A stretch of DNA of 64,000 nucleotides from Diphasiastrum complanatum. Lineage: Eukaryota; Streptophyta; Lycopodiopsida; Lycopodiales; Lycopodiaceae. The position numbers and the translations under genes were made by a program. The notes beneath the pieces are model-generated. The model was not told the DNA's origin. It was given only the letters and a program-made list of their open reading frames with translations, and searched no databases. Below, piece by piece: positions 1 through 13,000 of the stretch; within the stretch, counting starts at the first letter, position 1, and every line of letters starts with the position of its first letter. The stretch spans positions 20,806,000 to 20,869,999 of the forward strand of contig CM055107.1 in NCBI GenBank assembly GCA_029204225.1, written 5' to 3'.

Positions 1-687
1 ACAGATGAAACCAATCCCTAATCTTCCTGGTTTGGTAACTTTCTGTATAAAGACTCTCATGTTCAACAAAGCTCCTTTTGAACTCATTTCTACATCTTGT
101 GATGACACTTGAAATTTTGGCTCTCTATTAACCAGGCTAATTTAGGTTTTTTGGTTGATGATAAAAGGCAATACAATTCATATGCGTCATATTTCCTGAA
201 ACGTTTCTGATTTTGTTAGATAAGGAATGATTACTTCTCCATTTTATAGGGCATTCTCAACTTTGTTTCAGTAGAGGTGCTTTTGTGAACTACTTATGTA
301 ACTTGATGTTGTGTCATTCCATAAGTAGTACCTGTTCAGTGATTATGGAAAAAGTTCAATCATTTATAGACACAAACAATTTTGTCCTTGGTGATTCAGC
401 TGATGGTAGAGGCCTGCATAATTCATATGCCTCATTTTTCCTGAAACATTTCTGATTTTGTTAGATAAGGAATGCTTAATTCTCCATTTTATAGGGCATT
501 CTCAACTTTGTTTCAGTAGAGGTTTTTTTGTGAGCTATTTGTGAATTTCAATGTTTCGATGTTCTATGAGTAATTACCTATCAGGAATTATACGAACATT
601 TTTGTCCTTGGTGATTCAGCTGTTGTAATGGTTCAAAATTGAATTCAAGAATGTTGGTTGGTGAGCTGAATTTTCTTTTCTGCTCAG
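1..687 (+). other. Intron of the ABCG transporter gene (left edge)
   Basis: No coding exon is visible before the acceptor ending at 687. In PDR proteins the residues just before the first visible exon (end of the linker after the first nucleotide-binding domain) would come from an exon further left. The intron carries a roughly 230-bp imperfect tandem duplication, described separately. Confidence 0.6.
176..622 (+). repeat. Imperfect tandem duplication inside the ABCG intron
   Basis: The stretch at 176-293 recurs at 421-538 with few substitutions, and a second shared block at 381-402 recurs at 601-622. The order of the two blocks is the same in both copies, so a unit of about 220-245 bp has been duplicated and has since diverged slightly and gained indels. 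Confidence 0.8.
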
Positions 688-3190
688 GTTACTTCACAAA
701 AAGATCAGCAACAATATTGGTCAGATTCAACAAAGCCATACCACTACGTGTCAGTTGATGAATTCGCTAGAGCATTTTCTGAATATCATGTAGGCCATTC
801 CCTAAAGGAGGAGCTTGCGGTTCCTTATGATAAATCCAAAAGCCATCCTGCAGCATTAGTGATGGAAAAATATGCTTTAAGCAATTTGAACCTTTTCAAG
901 GCATGTTTTGCAAGGGAATGGACTCTTATGAAGAGGAATTCATTTATTTATGTGTTCAAAACAATCCAGGTAGAAAAAAGATAAGCCTCTGATGATCCAT
1001 ATCCTGGCTTGAATACAAAGTTTTGGCTAAAACATATATTCCTATTTATGAAAGTTAGAAAATTAGCTATATAATTTAGAGTTGTTTCTGCGTTTGAGAA
1101 GTCAGCTAAAGTCCATGCATTTGAGAGGTTCTGACTCATGAATTTTTTTTGACAACTTGTCAGCTCTCAACGATGGCAACCATCACAATGACTGTGTTCT
1201 TACGAACAACTATGCATCAAAGGAATGTTGCTGATGGGAATCTGTACATGGGAGCTTTATTTTATGGCCTAATTGTTGTTATGTTCAACGGAATTGCCGA
1301 GCTGTCACTAACAGTTTTCAGACTTCCAGTTTTTTACAAACACAGAGATTTACTCTTCTTTCCTCCATGGGCATTCTCTTTGCCAACGTGGATCTTGAGA
1401 GTACCCTTATCTTTCATGGAATCTTTTATCTGGGTTTTTTTGACCTATTGGGTCATTGGCTTTGATCCAGAAGCTGGACGGTAATTTCTTTAGCACTTTT
1501 ATTAAAAAACCATACGGTTTATGTTGCAAGTAATTTTGATAATGCATATATCAGAACCGAATGTCCACATGAGCATTGACTATAGCAAAACATTTACCTC
1601 TTTGCCTTTGTACTTATGCAGATTTTTCAGGCAATTTATGCTGCTCTTCTTTATAAATAATATGGCCCAGGGGTTGTTCAGATTCATTGCTTCTCTGGGT
1701 CGTACAATGATCCTTGCAAGTACTTTTGGTTCTTTTACATTATTAATCCTCTTTGTTTTGGGCGGTTTCATCATATCAAGAAGTATGTTTTCTCTACTTG
1801 TCGAAATATTGAAAGTTCCTATACTAGTACTTTATGTTTTGTAATCAAGTGCTCCTTGGAGCTAGAATGCCTATAATATATATGATGCTTTTGAGCTTTA
1901 CACTTTTAAAGTCTAGATTAGAAAGGGTATATTTGTAACCAAAACACACATCTAACATTGTGCCACTCTACTTGAACCTCTGCCACTCGTGGAATGTGTC
2001 ACTGTCTGGTATGTAGAATACCACTGAAAACCTGGGAAATCTGGTAAACCTCTCTCACTGCTCTCATGTGTCTCAATAAATAGCAAGATATCACCATGTG
2101 CCATAAAATCAACTAGAGGCCAGATATGTATGATGAATGAATCCCATCATAATTCCACACTCCAATCCGCAATCTGTGTGGATGGGCCCCCAAAATGCTC
2201 CCTATCCCGAGGACCCAATTTCCTAGGCACTAGAAATAGATGGTCCACGATCCAAGTATCTAACTTGACCATCACGATAAATAGCAATTCTACCAGATGC
2301 CTTGGCCTCTTGGAAAGCTTTCTTACGTTCTTCCACTTGTATATATGTGAGATCTCGTCTAGGAATATGTTTGCGCCCTTTAAATTAGATTTGAGTCGCA
2401 ATACCTTTCTTCTCTCTTCTTTTGACTTGAACCGGATGATAAGGGTGGTATTATCTTTCTTGGTGCGCCAAGCATTATCCATTCCATCAACATTAAAACT
2501 CAATGAAGTTTTTAGAAATGATGTTGCTTCTTTCAATGCATCTTGAGTGTCAGGAACTCCTCGAACTCGAACATTGAGAGCTTTTAAATCTCTATCTTCT
2601 TCTTTAGAAATGGTAGCAGAAATAAAAGTGGACATTTGAGTACAAGTACCTTCTTCTTTTTTGAATAATGAAGCCCAAGTCTTCGTAGCCTCTTTATGTT
2701 CAACCAATTTCTTCTCTAACTCATGAATCATAATCTTCATTGGGTTCGGCATTCCTACCAGTAGCTGAACTTTCTCTTTGAGAACTGCATTGTCCTTTTC
2801 CACTTTAAGATTCTGCACCTCAATTCATAGAGCATCCACTTTAGCCTTTACGTAACTTTCATAGGCTTTTCTTGGTGTGTACAAATCATCTGCTGAAATA
2901 GGCATGATGGCATCAATTTGAGGAGTACCGTCAGTAATAGTAGGAAGGGTACGAGCACTGGGCAAGGTGAGAAATTAGAATGGGTAAGGCGAAAGAGGCA
3001 GAGGCAGAAGAGGGGAGGGCAAAGGAAGCATCTGGCTGTTGCACAGGCAAGACATCTCCTGCCTGTGCAGGCAGGTCAGCGCCTGCCAGTTGGGCAGGCA
3101 GGTCCATAGATGGTGGGGAGAACTCCCCCCTTCCTTCTTGGTACCATGATGGAGAAGAAGAGGGAGATGAAGCAGAGCCTAGGGTGCTGC

Positions 3191-3255
<65 letters not shown>

Positions 3256-4062
3256 AGAAGAAGAAGAAGGATTATCCACGAGAGAAGGGCTAGGGAGAGA
3301 AGACGGCAACAAATTATTTAGAGAGAGAGAGAGAGAAAGCTTCATTTACATCTTTTCCATGCCAAAAGGCATATAAGACCAAAATCATTACATTCATGTT
3401 ACTTGACGGATCAACGCCATCAACTAAAACTATTATCTAAAAAATATTGTTTAAACCTATGAAGAGAGGGTATCTAATTCAGGAATATATGGTACTGCGA
3501 CCATTTACAAATCAATTGAACTTCTCTTCATTTCTCTACTTTTTTACTCTATTCTCAACAAATCTCATGATTCCGTCTCTATAAATAAGACGTTTCCCTA
3601 TGTCTTTATCCTCTTTCCGAGCATTTTACGTTCTTCTACTTGTACAAAAGTTAGGTCTTCATCCAGAAAGATGCAAGAGTCTTTTAATTTAGCTCATTGG
3701 CAAAGTACATCCCTCTTATGTTCTGCTGATGAGAAACGTATAACCAACGTTTCTCCATCCTTCTTGGTATGGCTTGCCTCATCAAGTCCGGTGTCGTGAT
3801 GTGGAAGTGTATCCGTCAAAAACGTCTTGGCTTCCCCAATAGGGTCTTGTGAATCAGGGATTCCGTGCACATGAACATTTTGGGCCTTTTGTTCTCGCAG
3901 TCAGTTTTTGGCGAATGTAGCTGATATAAAAGAAACTGGAGTGATTTTACTTTGACCTTTAAGAACGTCAGCCCATGATTTTACATTCATATGGTATTGC
4001 TCAACTTAATTTTTAATCTTTTGTATTTTTTCTGTAGTGATTGCCTGGGCATGAACTTCGTT

Positions 4063-4137
<75 letters not shown>

Positions 4138-7100
4138 AGTTGGGGGGGTAAGGGGGGGCGGTCAAGTCAATACTGAAAGCTTGCTACATTCTACTTGCAG
4201 CTAATGTTCGACCTTGGTGGATTTGGGGTTATTGGATCTCACCACTCATGTATGGAGAAAATGCGATAGCTGTGAATGAATTTCTGGGACATAGGTGGCA
4301 AAAGGTTCTCACTAGATATCAATTGTGATGATTTCTATACGTAAATGTTTTTTTTTTTCATCATTGATGTATTTGGATGTCAATGCAGCCATTAAATAAT
4401 TCGCAAGAGACAATCGGTGTAGCAGTCTTAAAATCTCGGGGACTATTTCCATATTGGTACTGGTATTGGATTTCAATTGGAGTTTTGATCGGATATGCAT
4501 TTCTCTTCAATGTCATATTCACTTTAGCCTTGACCTATTTGAACCGTAAGTGGTATTTTTAGACTATTCAAGTTTGCATGCTGTAGCTTCAAGTGTGATA
4601 CAAGTAAATGCAGATTGAAGTTCTCTAGAGGCAAAACGTGTGAAGAGGTGTAAAGTAAATTTTGTTTTTTTTTCTCAAGTAAATTTTGTGATCATTTGTT
4701 TCACTAATGATCTTGTGGCATGTTGCAGCCCTTGGTAAACCTCAGGCCATTGTCTCTGAAGAAGCTTTGGAGGAAAAACTAATAAATAGGACAGGCCAAA
4801 TGTCCATGATAAAACGCTCCATGATGAGAGAAAATTCAGGTTTCGCCCTGTGCTATAGATGGTCGTGCTCTTTTTTAAGATTCATTGGTGCTCAACAATA
4901 AGTTTTCATGGGATAACCAGTAGTCTTTTGGCTGTAAATAATCATATGTAGTACAATGAAGTGTGATTCGGAGCCCTCCAAACTGATTCGAATCAATTCA
5001 CGATCTGAATTAAATCTCTGAGAAAACCTTGTTTTTCAAAGGTGACTTGATTTTTGCCATTTAAAATTAAGAAGCTTTTTGGATCTTTTTGCTGTAGGAC
5101 AAGTTTAATGATTTGAATAGAATTGCAATTTTTTTAATCTCAGAACAAGTAGGGAAGTTGAACAAGCTGTTATATTTTATTTGATAGTAAGGAATCTTTC
5201 CTCGCATTGACACTTGCCATCTTTCAATAAGGTGAGAAAATGGCAGCTAGAATATCTACAACTGCACGTGAGGATAGAGGAAATCAGCTTGAAGAAGCTT
5301 CTCAGACTGCTAATGCCGAACCTAAAAGAGGGATGGTGTTACCTTTCCAGCCATTGTCCATGGCATTCAACCACATTAACTATTTTGTCGACATGCCCTC
5401 GGTAAAGCCTCACTTTGGCCTATCCTTTCCAAAAGGTTAGAATTCTGCCCATGATATTTTCAGGTCCTAATATGCATCCCTGGCTGTGCTTGCTTGCTGG
5501 AATGAACAGGGAATGAAGTCACAGGGTGAGGTTCAAGACAAACTACAGCTTCTACGAGATGTTAGTGGTGCTTTTAGGCCAGGTGTACTTACTGCTCTTG
5601 TCGGTGTGAGTGGTGCTGGCAAGACCACACTCATGGATGTCCTGGCTGGAAGGAAGACTGGTGGATATATTGAAGGAGATGTAAGCATATCAGGATTTCC
5701 TAAAAAGCAAGAAACTTTTGCCCGAATCTCAGGATATTGTGAGCAAAATGATATTCACTCTCCTCATGTAACTGTTTATGAATCACTCCTTTATTCTGGG
5801 TGGCTTCGTTTGCCTGAAGAAGTTGATTGGAAAACCAAAGAAGTGAGTTGGCTACCTCTGCACCCATCCATTTTCAAAGTTTCTTACCATTTTGTATCAT
5901 AGTAAGAATGAACCGCAATTCGAAGCTCTGTAAACTGATTCAAATTGATTTGCAATACTTTCTTTCCTGGAAATTATTGAATTTTCCCACATTTAATTCA
6001 AATTTTGAAAAGGATAGGTTTTCTTTTGGAATTGGAACAGTGCCAATTGCAAGTCTTATGAGTTAAATCACAATTTGAATCCACTCCATTCATCTCAACT
6101 GTGAATATGTTTTGTATATGATGGATTTTTTCTTCGTGCCTCCATAGTGATAAAATTCACCTTGCTGTACTTTTTGGGTGTTTAATGCAGATGTTCGTTG
6201 AGGAAGTCATGGAGCTTGTGGAGCTCACACCCTTAAGAGATGCTCTGGTTGGTCTTCCTGGTGTGACTGGTCTCTCCACTGAGCAACGCAAACGACTGAC
6301 CATAGCTGTAGAGCTTGTTGCCAACCCTTCCATTATTTTCATGGATGAGCCAACTTCAGGCTTAGATGCACGAGCTGCAGCTATTGTGATGCGGACAGTT
6401 CGTAACACTGTCGATACTGGACGAACCGTAGTTTGCACTATCCATCAACCCAGCATTGACATCTTTGAAGCTTTTGATGAGGTATATTATGAGCATATTC
6501 CGTCGCTAAAATTGAAGCCATTTCACTTGGCTTTGGCTTGAGGGTGTATTTCATTTACAGTTTATTCTCAACCATGTATTCAAGTCGCTGAAATGAACTT
6601 AAGTTGCTCCATCAGAGTTTTAAAGTGTAAAGCTGAATTTATTCTGTTGAATGTGCATTGCAGCTTTTGCTCTTAAAACGTGGCGGTCAAGTGATATATG
6701 CAGGCTCCCTAGGAAGGCACTCCCACAAACTCATTGAATACTTCCAAGTAAGTCAAGTACCATAGTAACAACAAATCGAGGTTTGAAGCCCTTTAAACCG
6801 ATTAGGATCAATTAGCAGCTCAAATTGAAATCTCAAGAAAAAAAAATTTCTTGGTAATCACACTCGAAATGTCCTTTGCACTAGGATGATTTGAAGTGTC
6901 AAATTTTCTTTTCACTGGATTCAAATTGACTCAATACAAGTAGACTTGTGACTATGCTAGTTAGAAAGACCAATTTACTGAAAACTGGGGCCATTGTCTT
7001 TTTTGATCCGATTGTAGAGTTATTACATTTTGGAGTGCAGGCTGTGGATGGCGTGCCGAGGATCAAGGAAGGGTATAATCCTGCAACATGGATGTTGGAA

Positions 7101-8712
7101 GTAACTTCCCAGTCCACAGAATCTAAGCTTGGAATAGACTTTGCTGAAATCTACAGAAATTCAGCTCTCTACCAGTAAGCTAATACCCTATGTCAGATGA
7201 TGTTATCGTAGAGAGTATGCACAGTATTTGAACTATTCAATAATAGATATCTTCTGTTCCTTGAAGGCAAAATCAGGAACTTATCAAGGAGCTAAGTACA
7301 CCAGTTCCCGGCACCAAGGATCTCTCCTTTTCAAGCCAATACTCCCAATCTTTGGCAGCTCAATGTAAAGCCTGCCTTTGGAAGCAGCACTGTTCATACT
7401 GGCGGAACCCACATTATTGCGTTGTCCGCATGTTCTTCACAACAATTTGTGCTTTTCTATTTGGCACCATATTCTGGAATCTGGGCACTAAAAGGTGGGT
7501 ATATAAAAAATCGCAGCTGGCCATAATATCAGATATGGGATAAAGTATACCACCCAATTGTTTTTCTTGGTTTTAATTCAAATGCCTCTGAATTACAATT
7601 CTTGTATGACTTCAATTTCTAGATGTAGGTATACATAACTTAGATATTCTTGCATAACTTGATGGTTTGTGCGTGCAGAGGTACACAGCAAGATCTGTTC
7701 AACGTCATGGGATCAATGTATGCAGCGGTACTTTTTATCGGTGTAAATAACTCATCTTCAGTACAGCCTGTCGTCGGAATTGAACGGACTGTTTTTTACC
7801 GTGAGAGAGCTGCTGGGATGTATTCAGCTTTCCCTTATGCATTCGGCCAGGTTCTTAATTCTTAATGCTTCTCATCAGCAAGATTTGTCCACCTCTGGTT
7901 TCAGGTTTAGGATTTATACCCAACAGTGGTTATTTTGCAGAGCGTGCTTGTTCTTTTGCTGGTCTTTTCATACAGTGCTGAGTTTCATCTGCAACAAACA
8001 ATTTATTAAGATCTTGAAACAAATTTTTGATTGATCTGAAACTGTTGCAGGTTGTTATTGAAATACCATATGTTTTTGTGCAAGCAGTGTTATATGGGCT
8101 TCTAGTGTACTCAATGATCTCCTTTGAGTGGACTGCGGCTAAATTCTTTTGGTATTTATTCTTCATGTATATGACACTATTATACTTCACATTCTATGGG
8201 ATGATGACAGTGGCTATAAGTCCAAATCATCAATTTGCTGCTATCATCTCATCCTTATTCTACGGTTTATGGAACCTCTTTTCCGGATTTCTCATTCCAC
8301 GCCCGGTAAGTAATTCCTTCAATTTCACCCCACCCCCCACCCCACGCCCCCAAATCATAGTTTTAGTGTTAGGGTATATGGTCTAGCAAATCAAAAATAC
8401 TACAAGTTATTAATAGATTTTTTTGGCCTGTTTCAACAGAGTATCCCAATATGGTGGAGGTGGTACAGTTGGACTAATCCAGTTGCATGGACACTATACG
8501 GATTAGTCACTTCACAATTAGGCGATGTCACAAGCAACTTGTCCATACCTGGGGAATCTCAAAAACAAACTGTGAAACACTTTCTGGAAGAGCACTTTGG
8601 TTTCCATCATGACCTTTTGGGTGTTGTTGCTGTAGTTCACATTGGACTTGTGGTCCTTTTTGCTTGCACTTTTGCCATCTGCATCAAATTCCTCAATTTC
8701 CAAAAGCGATGA
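688..8712 (+). CDS. PDR-type ABC transporter (ABCG full-size), 3' part
   Basis: Full-size plasma-membrane ABC exporter of the plant pleiotropic-drug-resistance type. Exons: 688-969, 1164-1480, 1622-1782, 4201-4304, 4389-4545, 4729-4839, 5232-5401, 5510-5842, 6191-6481, 6664-6747, 7041-7174, 7267-7494, 7679-7850, 8051-8305, 8440-8712; they join in phase to 1,023 codons plus TGA, all with GT-AG borders. In order: end of NBD1 linker, first transmembrane domain (688-4545), linker, NBD2 with Walker [10 protein letters not shown] (about 5605), signature LSTEQRKRL (about 6277), Walker [13 protein letters not shown] and H-loop TIHQPS, then the second transmembrane domain with the PDR-typical [20 protein letters not shown] and [17 protein letters not shown]. 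Family members have about 1,450 residues, so roughly 420, including NBD1, lie left of the window. Substrate cannot be told. The 2.4-kb intron 1783-4200 holds two LINE fragments. No damage seen; probably functional. Confidence 0.95.
2110..3194 (-). mobile_element. LINE, 5' half (ORF1 plus start of ORF2), 3' truncated
   Basis: Reads leftward from a (GA)n tract at 3195. The 5' part encodes a basic start (MVPRRKGG-like, near 3170), then 2818-2230 encodes a coiled coil and the L1-type RRM-like region ([13 protein letters not shown]) ending in [14 protein letters not shown]2 starts near 2185 with [14 protein letters not shown], the first APE endonuclease motif, and the copy ends at about 2110 in ordinary intron sequence. 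Sense is antisense to the ABCG gene. Degenerate, with stops and frameshifts. Confidence 0.8.
3195..3269 (+). repeat. (GA)n followed by (GAA)n microsatellite
   Basis: Pure GA to about 3252, then AAG repeats to 3269. It abuts the 5' end of the LINE at 2110-3194. A second short GA run at 3321-3336 follows the 3' end of the next LINE copy. Confidence 0.95.
3321..4075 (-). mobile_element. ORF1-only LINE derivative, 5' truncated
   Basis: On the minus strand, 4075-3580 encodes the end of a coiled coil (LKNEV), [13 protein letters not shown], a [10 protein letters not shown] stretch (RNP-like) and [12 protein letters not shown], with two stops; this is the ORF1 type of the intact element at 61514-62488. 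ORF1 is followed directly by a 3' UTR that shares its core (GATCCGTC) with that element, then the terminal hairpin at 3359-3372 and the (CT)n tail, which reads (GA)n on + at 3321-3336. There is no room for ORF2. The 5' break lies exactly at the (GA)n tract starting at 4076. Confidence 0.82.
3359..3372 (-). other. LINE 3' terminal hairpin
   Basis: On the minus strand ATGCC-TTTT-GGCAT, a 5-bp stem with a T4 loop, about 20 nt before the CT tail. The same motif ends the other LINE copies of this window. Confidence 0.8.
4076..4135 (+). repeat. (GA)30 microsatellite
   Basis: Pure GA, 60 bp, between the truncated LINE at 3321-4075 and the G-rich end of the ABCG intron. It lies 65 nt upstream of the acceptor at 4200. 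Confidence 0.95.
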
Positions 8713-9003
8713 GAAAAGGATTATCCTGCTTACTTAGGTTGGACACCATGGCTGTGATGAGAAGCTTGCCTTCTATGGAGCCAGCAATGCCTGTAGCCTT
8801 TTCACCTTGAAGGCTTTTGATATTGTCTAAGGTAGGAATTATTATAAAACATTGCTTCTTGCTCTATTTTAATTGGTTGTGTTTTTCTGGGTAGGCCAAA
8901 ATACTCCATTTTGAGAATGGGCCCTTTCTCTCACTTGCTGCTCTTCTGGTGATCAATGGCAATGGCAGTAGCTCTTTTCTCTAATTTATTATATTGGCAT
9001 CAA
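8713..9003 (+). other. ABCG 3' UTR and flank
   Basis: No coding potential. Transcription of the ABCG gene presumably ends here. The gypsy remnant starts at about 9004, so the 3' flank is short. Confidence 0.5.
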
Positions 9004-9967
9004 ATTGCCACGCTATGCTCATTTCTTTCACTCTAATGATCCCTTTGTTGAGATAATAGACCTACAACTGAGCTCTGGTACCTATAGAGATCCTAAGTTT
9101 ACAGGTGACTTTTGGTCAGCTGTATTCCATAAGCTTGAAACCTCGCTTAGTTTTAGTTCTTCTAATCATCCTGAATGCGGTGGCCAGACTGAGAGAACTA
9201 ATCAAACTATGGAGGATATGTTGAGAACTTACGTGTCTCACAGGCAATCTCAGTGGGAAGATTACATTCCTTTAATTGAGTTTGCTTATAACAGTAGGAA
9301 ACATTTTGCTACTGGTTATAGTCCGTTTATGCTGATGTACGGTTTTCAACCTAGATCTTTGGTAAATGTGGAGACAAAGTCTGTTAAGATCCAGAAAGTT
9401 GCAGATTTCTTGCATGATATGCATGAAATGTTGCAAGTGGCCCGTGATTGTATCCGGAGTGCTCAGGATAGAGCTAAGCACTATGCCGATCTTAAAAGGT
9501 CTCCCAAAGATTTTAAAGTTGATGACTGGGTATATCTTAGAAAACCTAAGGATTCTAAGACTATGAGTACAGGGAAGCATTATAAATTGTCTACGAGATA
9601 TTGTGGACCGTTTCGGATTATAAAAAAAATTGGTTCTTTAGCTTCTGAACTAGATCTTCAGAACAAGACTACAGCTCACCCAGTGTTTCATGTAAGCCGA
9701 TTGAAATTAAGTTTGCATGAAGGTGAAGTAGTTGGTTCAGAGGAAGTTCTTACCCATTTGGAGGACTCATCGCTTAGTGTTCCTTTGGAACCTCAAAAGG
9801 TACTCAAAACCAGAGATAAACAATTGAGAAATCGTTTATCTCTGAGTGCTTGATCAGGTGGAAGGGACGGACTGAGGATGATGATTCATGGTAAAGGGTC
9901 GAGAGCATAAAGAAGAATTTCCCTACTTTTCATTTCTAGAGATAGAAATGGTTTAAGGGGAGAAGAA
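9004..9967 (+). pseudogene. Ty3/gypsy integrase C-terminal half
   Basis: Starts inside the integrase core: RDPKFTGDFW and NHPECGGQTERTNQTMEDML carry the second and third acidic catalytic positions; the first lies in the missing part. Then the GPY/F-type region (RYCGPFRIIKKIG, HPVFHVSRLK). The reading frame breaks near 9845, after which another frame continues LIRWKGRTEDDDSW, the usual chromodomain-like end. The purine-rich tract at 9951-9967 and the LTR follow directly. 5'-truncated, dead copy. Confidence 0.88.
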
Positions 9968-10309
9968 TGTTATGTCCATGTCCTGTACAAGGGAATCGGA
10001 ATTATTTCTGACGTGGATAACCGGTCACTCCAGTTGTATGTGGTTATTAGTTATGCTACGTCATTCCGGACGTGGTCGTATTAAATAACTAATAATCATA
10101 TGAGGGCCCAGACCTATAATTGGACATAGGAGCACATGCATGGTGAAGACTGCTTTAATGCAAGAATAGGAGATCAATAGCTCAATTTAGGTTGCATGGA
10201 GATCCTAAAGGGAATATTCTCTCTCTCTTGAGAAGAATAAGTCTAGTGGAAACTCGCCCATCCTCCTATTGTGTGGGAGTAGCCTGAGACCCCTTCCGTT
10301 TCACCCGCG
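9968..10309 (+). repeat. LTR of the gypsy element (right part uncertain)
   Basis: Begins TGTTATG right after a polypurine tract, as expected for a 3' LTR. It is related to the LTR at 40881-41359 (same TGTTATG start, shared blocks around GGGCCCAGACC and CATATGGAG-like sequence). The right end is not certain because a LINE fragment begins near 10310. Confidence 0.65.
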
Positions 10310-10516
10310 CCACCTACATCTACCTCACCTTCGCATCAGGCTATGGGATTGTAATGGAATTCACTCTTCATCAGCAGCAAGAGATTTAGCAGACTTTGTC
10401 GCACAGGGGGATATTCTTCTTTTCACAGAAACTCATGAGAGTCAGTTTAGGGAACTACCGAAGTTTCAGAGCTTCAGATGGCTTTCCGTTTTTCGCTTAG
10501 AGACTACTTTATGTTA
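10310..10516 (+). mobile_element. LINE ORF2 fragment (APE endonuclease N-terminus)
   Basis: Encodes LRIRLWDCNGIHSS, then GDILLFTETHES, the Asn and Glu motifs of an APE-type endonuclease, in one open frame up to a stop at 10517. It belongs to the LINE family found throughout the window. Only about 70 residues remain and no (CT)n tail is attached. Confidence 0.8.
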
Positions 10517-10920
<404 letters not shown>

Positions 10921-10979
10921 ACATCTACGGATCCCTGCAAATTGATTGATTTTCAATGAGACAACTTTTCTTTAAATCA

Positions 10980-13000
10980 AGAAATGCCTCGATCTCATAG
11001 TAATCCTAGTCAATCAAAGTCTAAGATAGCTTTATTTGGTATAGTCCACAGGAACTCTGACAATTTTCAGCATGTTGAAACAAGTGAGAATCAATATGTT
11101 CACACCAAAGTTAGAAAGCTTGACTCTTTTCAAAAATGGGGGGAGCAAGTGGTCAATCAATGCCAACAAACGCAGGTGACATAGGATCATCGTACAAATT
11201 AGAACCAAAAGTAAAAGAAAAATACGACGACGACTTTTAGTCTAAACCACTTTCAACCGGTCATTAAAAGTAATCACTTGCTAGACTTGAGGTTTGTCAA
11301 GGACGAAAAATAATTTTTTGATCATCCTCATGCTTGCAGAAACTAAGTTTCAAGGAAATTGAAGAATTCCAATTAGATTTTTTTTCTACATACCAAAGAT
11401 GAGAAAAAAGTATTATTCATGTGCAATCATAAGGCCGGACAAAAGTTGTTATTCTTGTTCTTTGAACGCAACAGAAGATAAGGCTTACAATGTCATTCAT
11501 GCAATTGGAAATTCTAAACTTCAAAGAATGCATGTAAAATTGCAAAAAGACTTGACATTACAAGGCTCTTTGCAAGGATGAACAATGTCTCCAGATGTTT
11601 TGAATACAACCGCTTGGTTAATGCATTTCATAGATGTACATGGAGAGAAATTGCCAAATTCTTTATGTTTTCACCTTCTTGACAATTTTACAAAATTAAA
11701 AATATTTCTAATGTACAAGGACTTCTCCAAAGCAAAAAATTGTGCCACATTTAAGCTATTTGTACTTCCTCGGGATATGGACTATCTTCAAAAGTATTTG
11801 GGTCTGATGGCATAGATAAAATAATGGACATTTTTGTCTCATTTTATTAGGCCAAAAAATATAAGTGATCCTGATTTCATTTAACTTCATTTGGTTGGGC
11901 ACTTGTATTTAATGACACTTTACTGACTAAAGTTTGTTTCAATTATCCTTATATTAGAAATTATCCAAATTTGACAATTATTATTGTACACAAAGTAATA
12001 TACAAATTTGGTGAGAATCTTCTAGAAACACTTTAAGCGAGAGAATCAGACCGTGCTAGCATATTTGTCTATGTTATTTAAATTTTATTTTAAAAAAAAT
12101 CAAAATAGGATTCTTGTTAGTCGGCCAATCAAATGTTTTGCTATTTTTTTAATAAGACATACACGCAAGAAAGCAATTTCTTAACCAATGCTTCAAAATA
12201 TTGTTGAGGAATCATATGTGCCAACATCGTTTGTGTCATTAATTAGACATACATATGATTTTTGACATTACATTCAAGCGTTTGGTGAGACGGAGTGTTG
12301 CATAGCTAATATTAACAACATTAGCTTTCAACATCAATTTAAGATTAATTGTAATAAATCTGGTACTACATTGTTGCAAGAAAAACAATATTTTAATTTA
12401 GCATCATGGCTACCTCTTGGAGTTCAATTTTGGCTTAAGGTTCCTCTGCTCAAATCAAGATTTGCACAATTGTCTCATTTAAAATCCTTGTTAGAAGAAC
12501 AAAAGGCTCAAAAAGAACATCGTGAGGTTCATCCTGACTTTTTTGAAACACAAAGAACTAGTTTGTTCAACTTTGGAGATGTGTCATCAATTGAAATTTT
12601 TTACTGGCCTATCAAAATAGGAAATTCAATGACAATTGGTGAACCTTCAAATCTTCCACAAAGTGATGATTTTTTGCAACTTGTGTGTGGTGAAGAACAA
12701 GTGATTTATGTGGGCTCACAAAAATAGACAAATGATAAAAGCTAACAAAATAAAGTGGCAGTGAGCTTAATGAAATTCAAATTGGGAGTCTTGTTGCACT
12801 GTTGGCTTCAAAAAATAGTGGATATCCATTTTGGATTGCAAAAGTGCTTGGATTCATTCAAAATAGTAATCAGTCAAAAGTATTACGAGTCCACTAGTTG
12901 CACACCATATCAAAAGATACTTTTCTAGGAAGGTGCGATTTGGAAAATTGTAGCAAGTAGATCCAAAGAGCAAAAGAAAATGTTTGTCTAAAAATCCACC
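10980..13000 (+). pseudogene. Decayed transposon gene, DUF7869-like
   Basis: Several open pieces on the same strand fit one old protein: 11585-11815 (WLMHFIDVHGEKLPNSLCFH, then YKDFSKAKNC), 12180-12360 in broken frames (SYVPTSFVSLIRHTYDF, then YIQAFGE), 12371-12727 (LASWLPLGVQFWLKVPLLKS) and about 12780-12960 (IGSLVALLAS, YPFWIAKVLGFI). From memory, this order (helical DNA-binding-like part, HTHED-like core, WLP...W...PLL block, PFWIGKV end) is that of uncharacterised DUF7869 proteins encoded by mobile elements in cnidarians, mosses and others. Numerous stops; no terminal repeats found. The family assignment is recollection only. Confidence 0.4.

Noticed and set aside
2980-3376. Open frames encoding Arg-Glu or Leu-Ser runs
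   Set aside because: They are translations of GA/CT repeats; the same applies at 4076-4135, 35349-35917, 52345-52426, 55730-55816 and 61187-61424.
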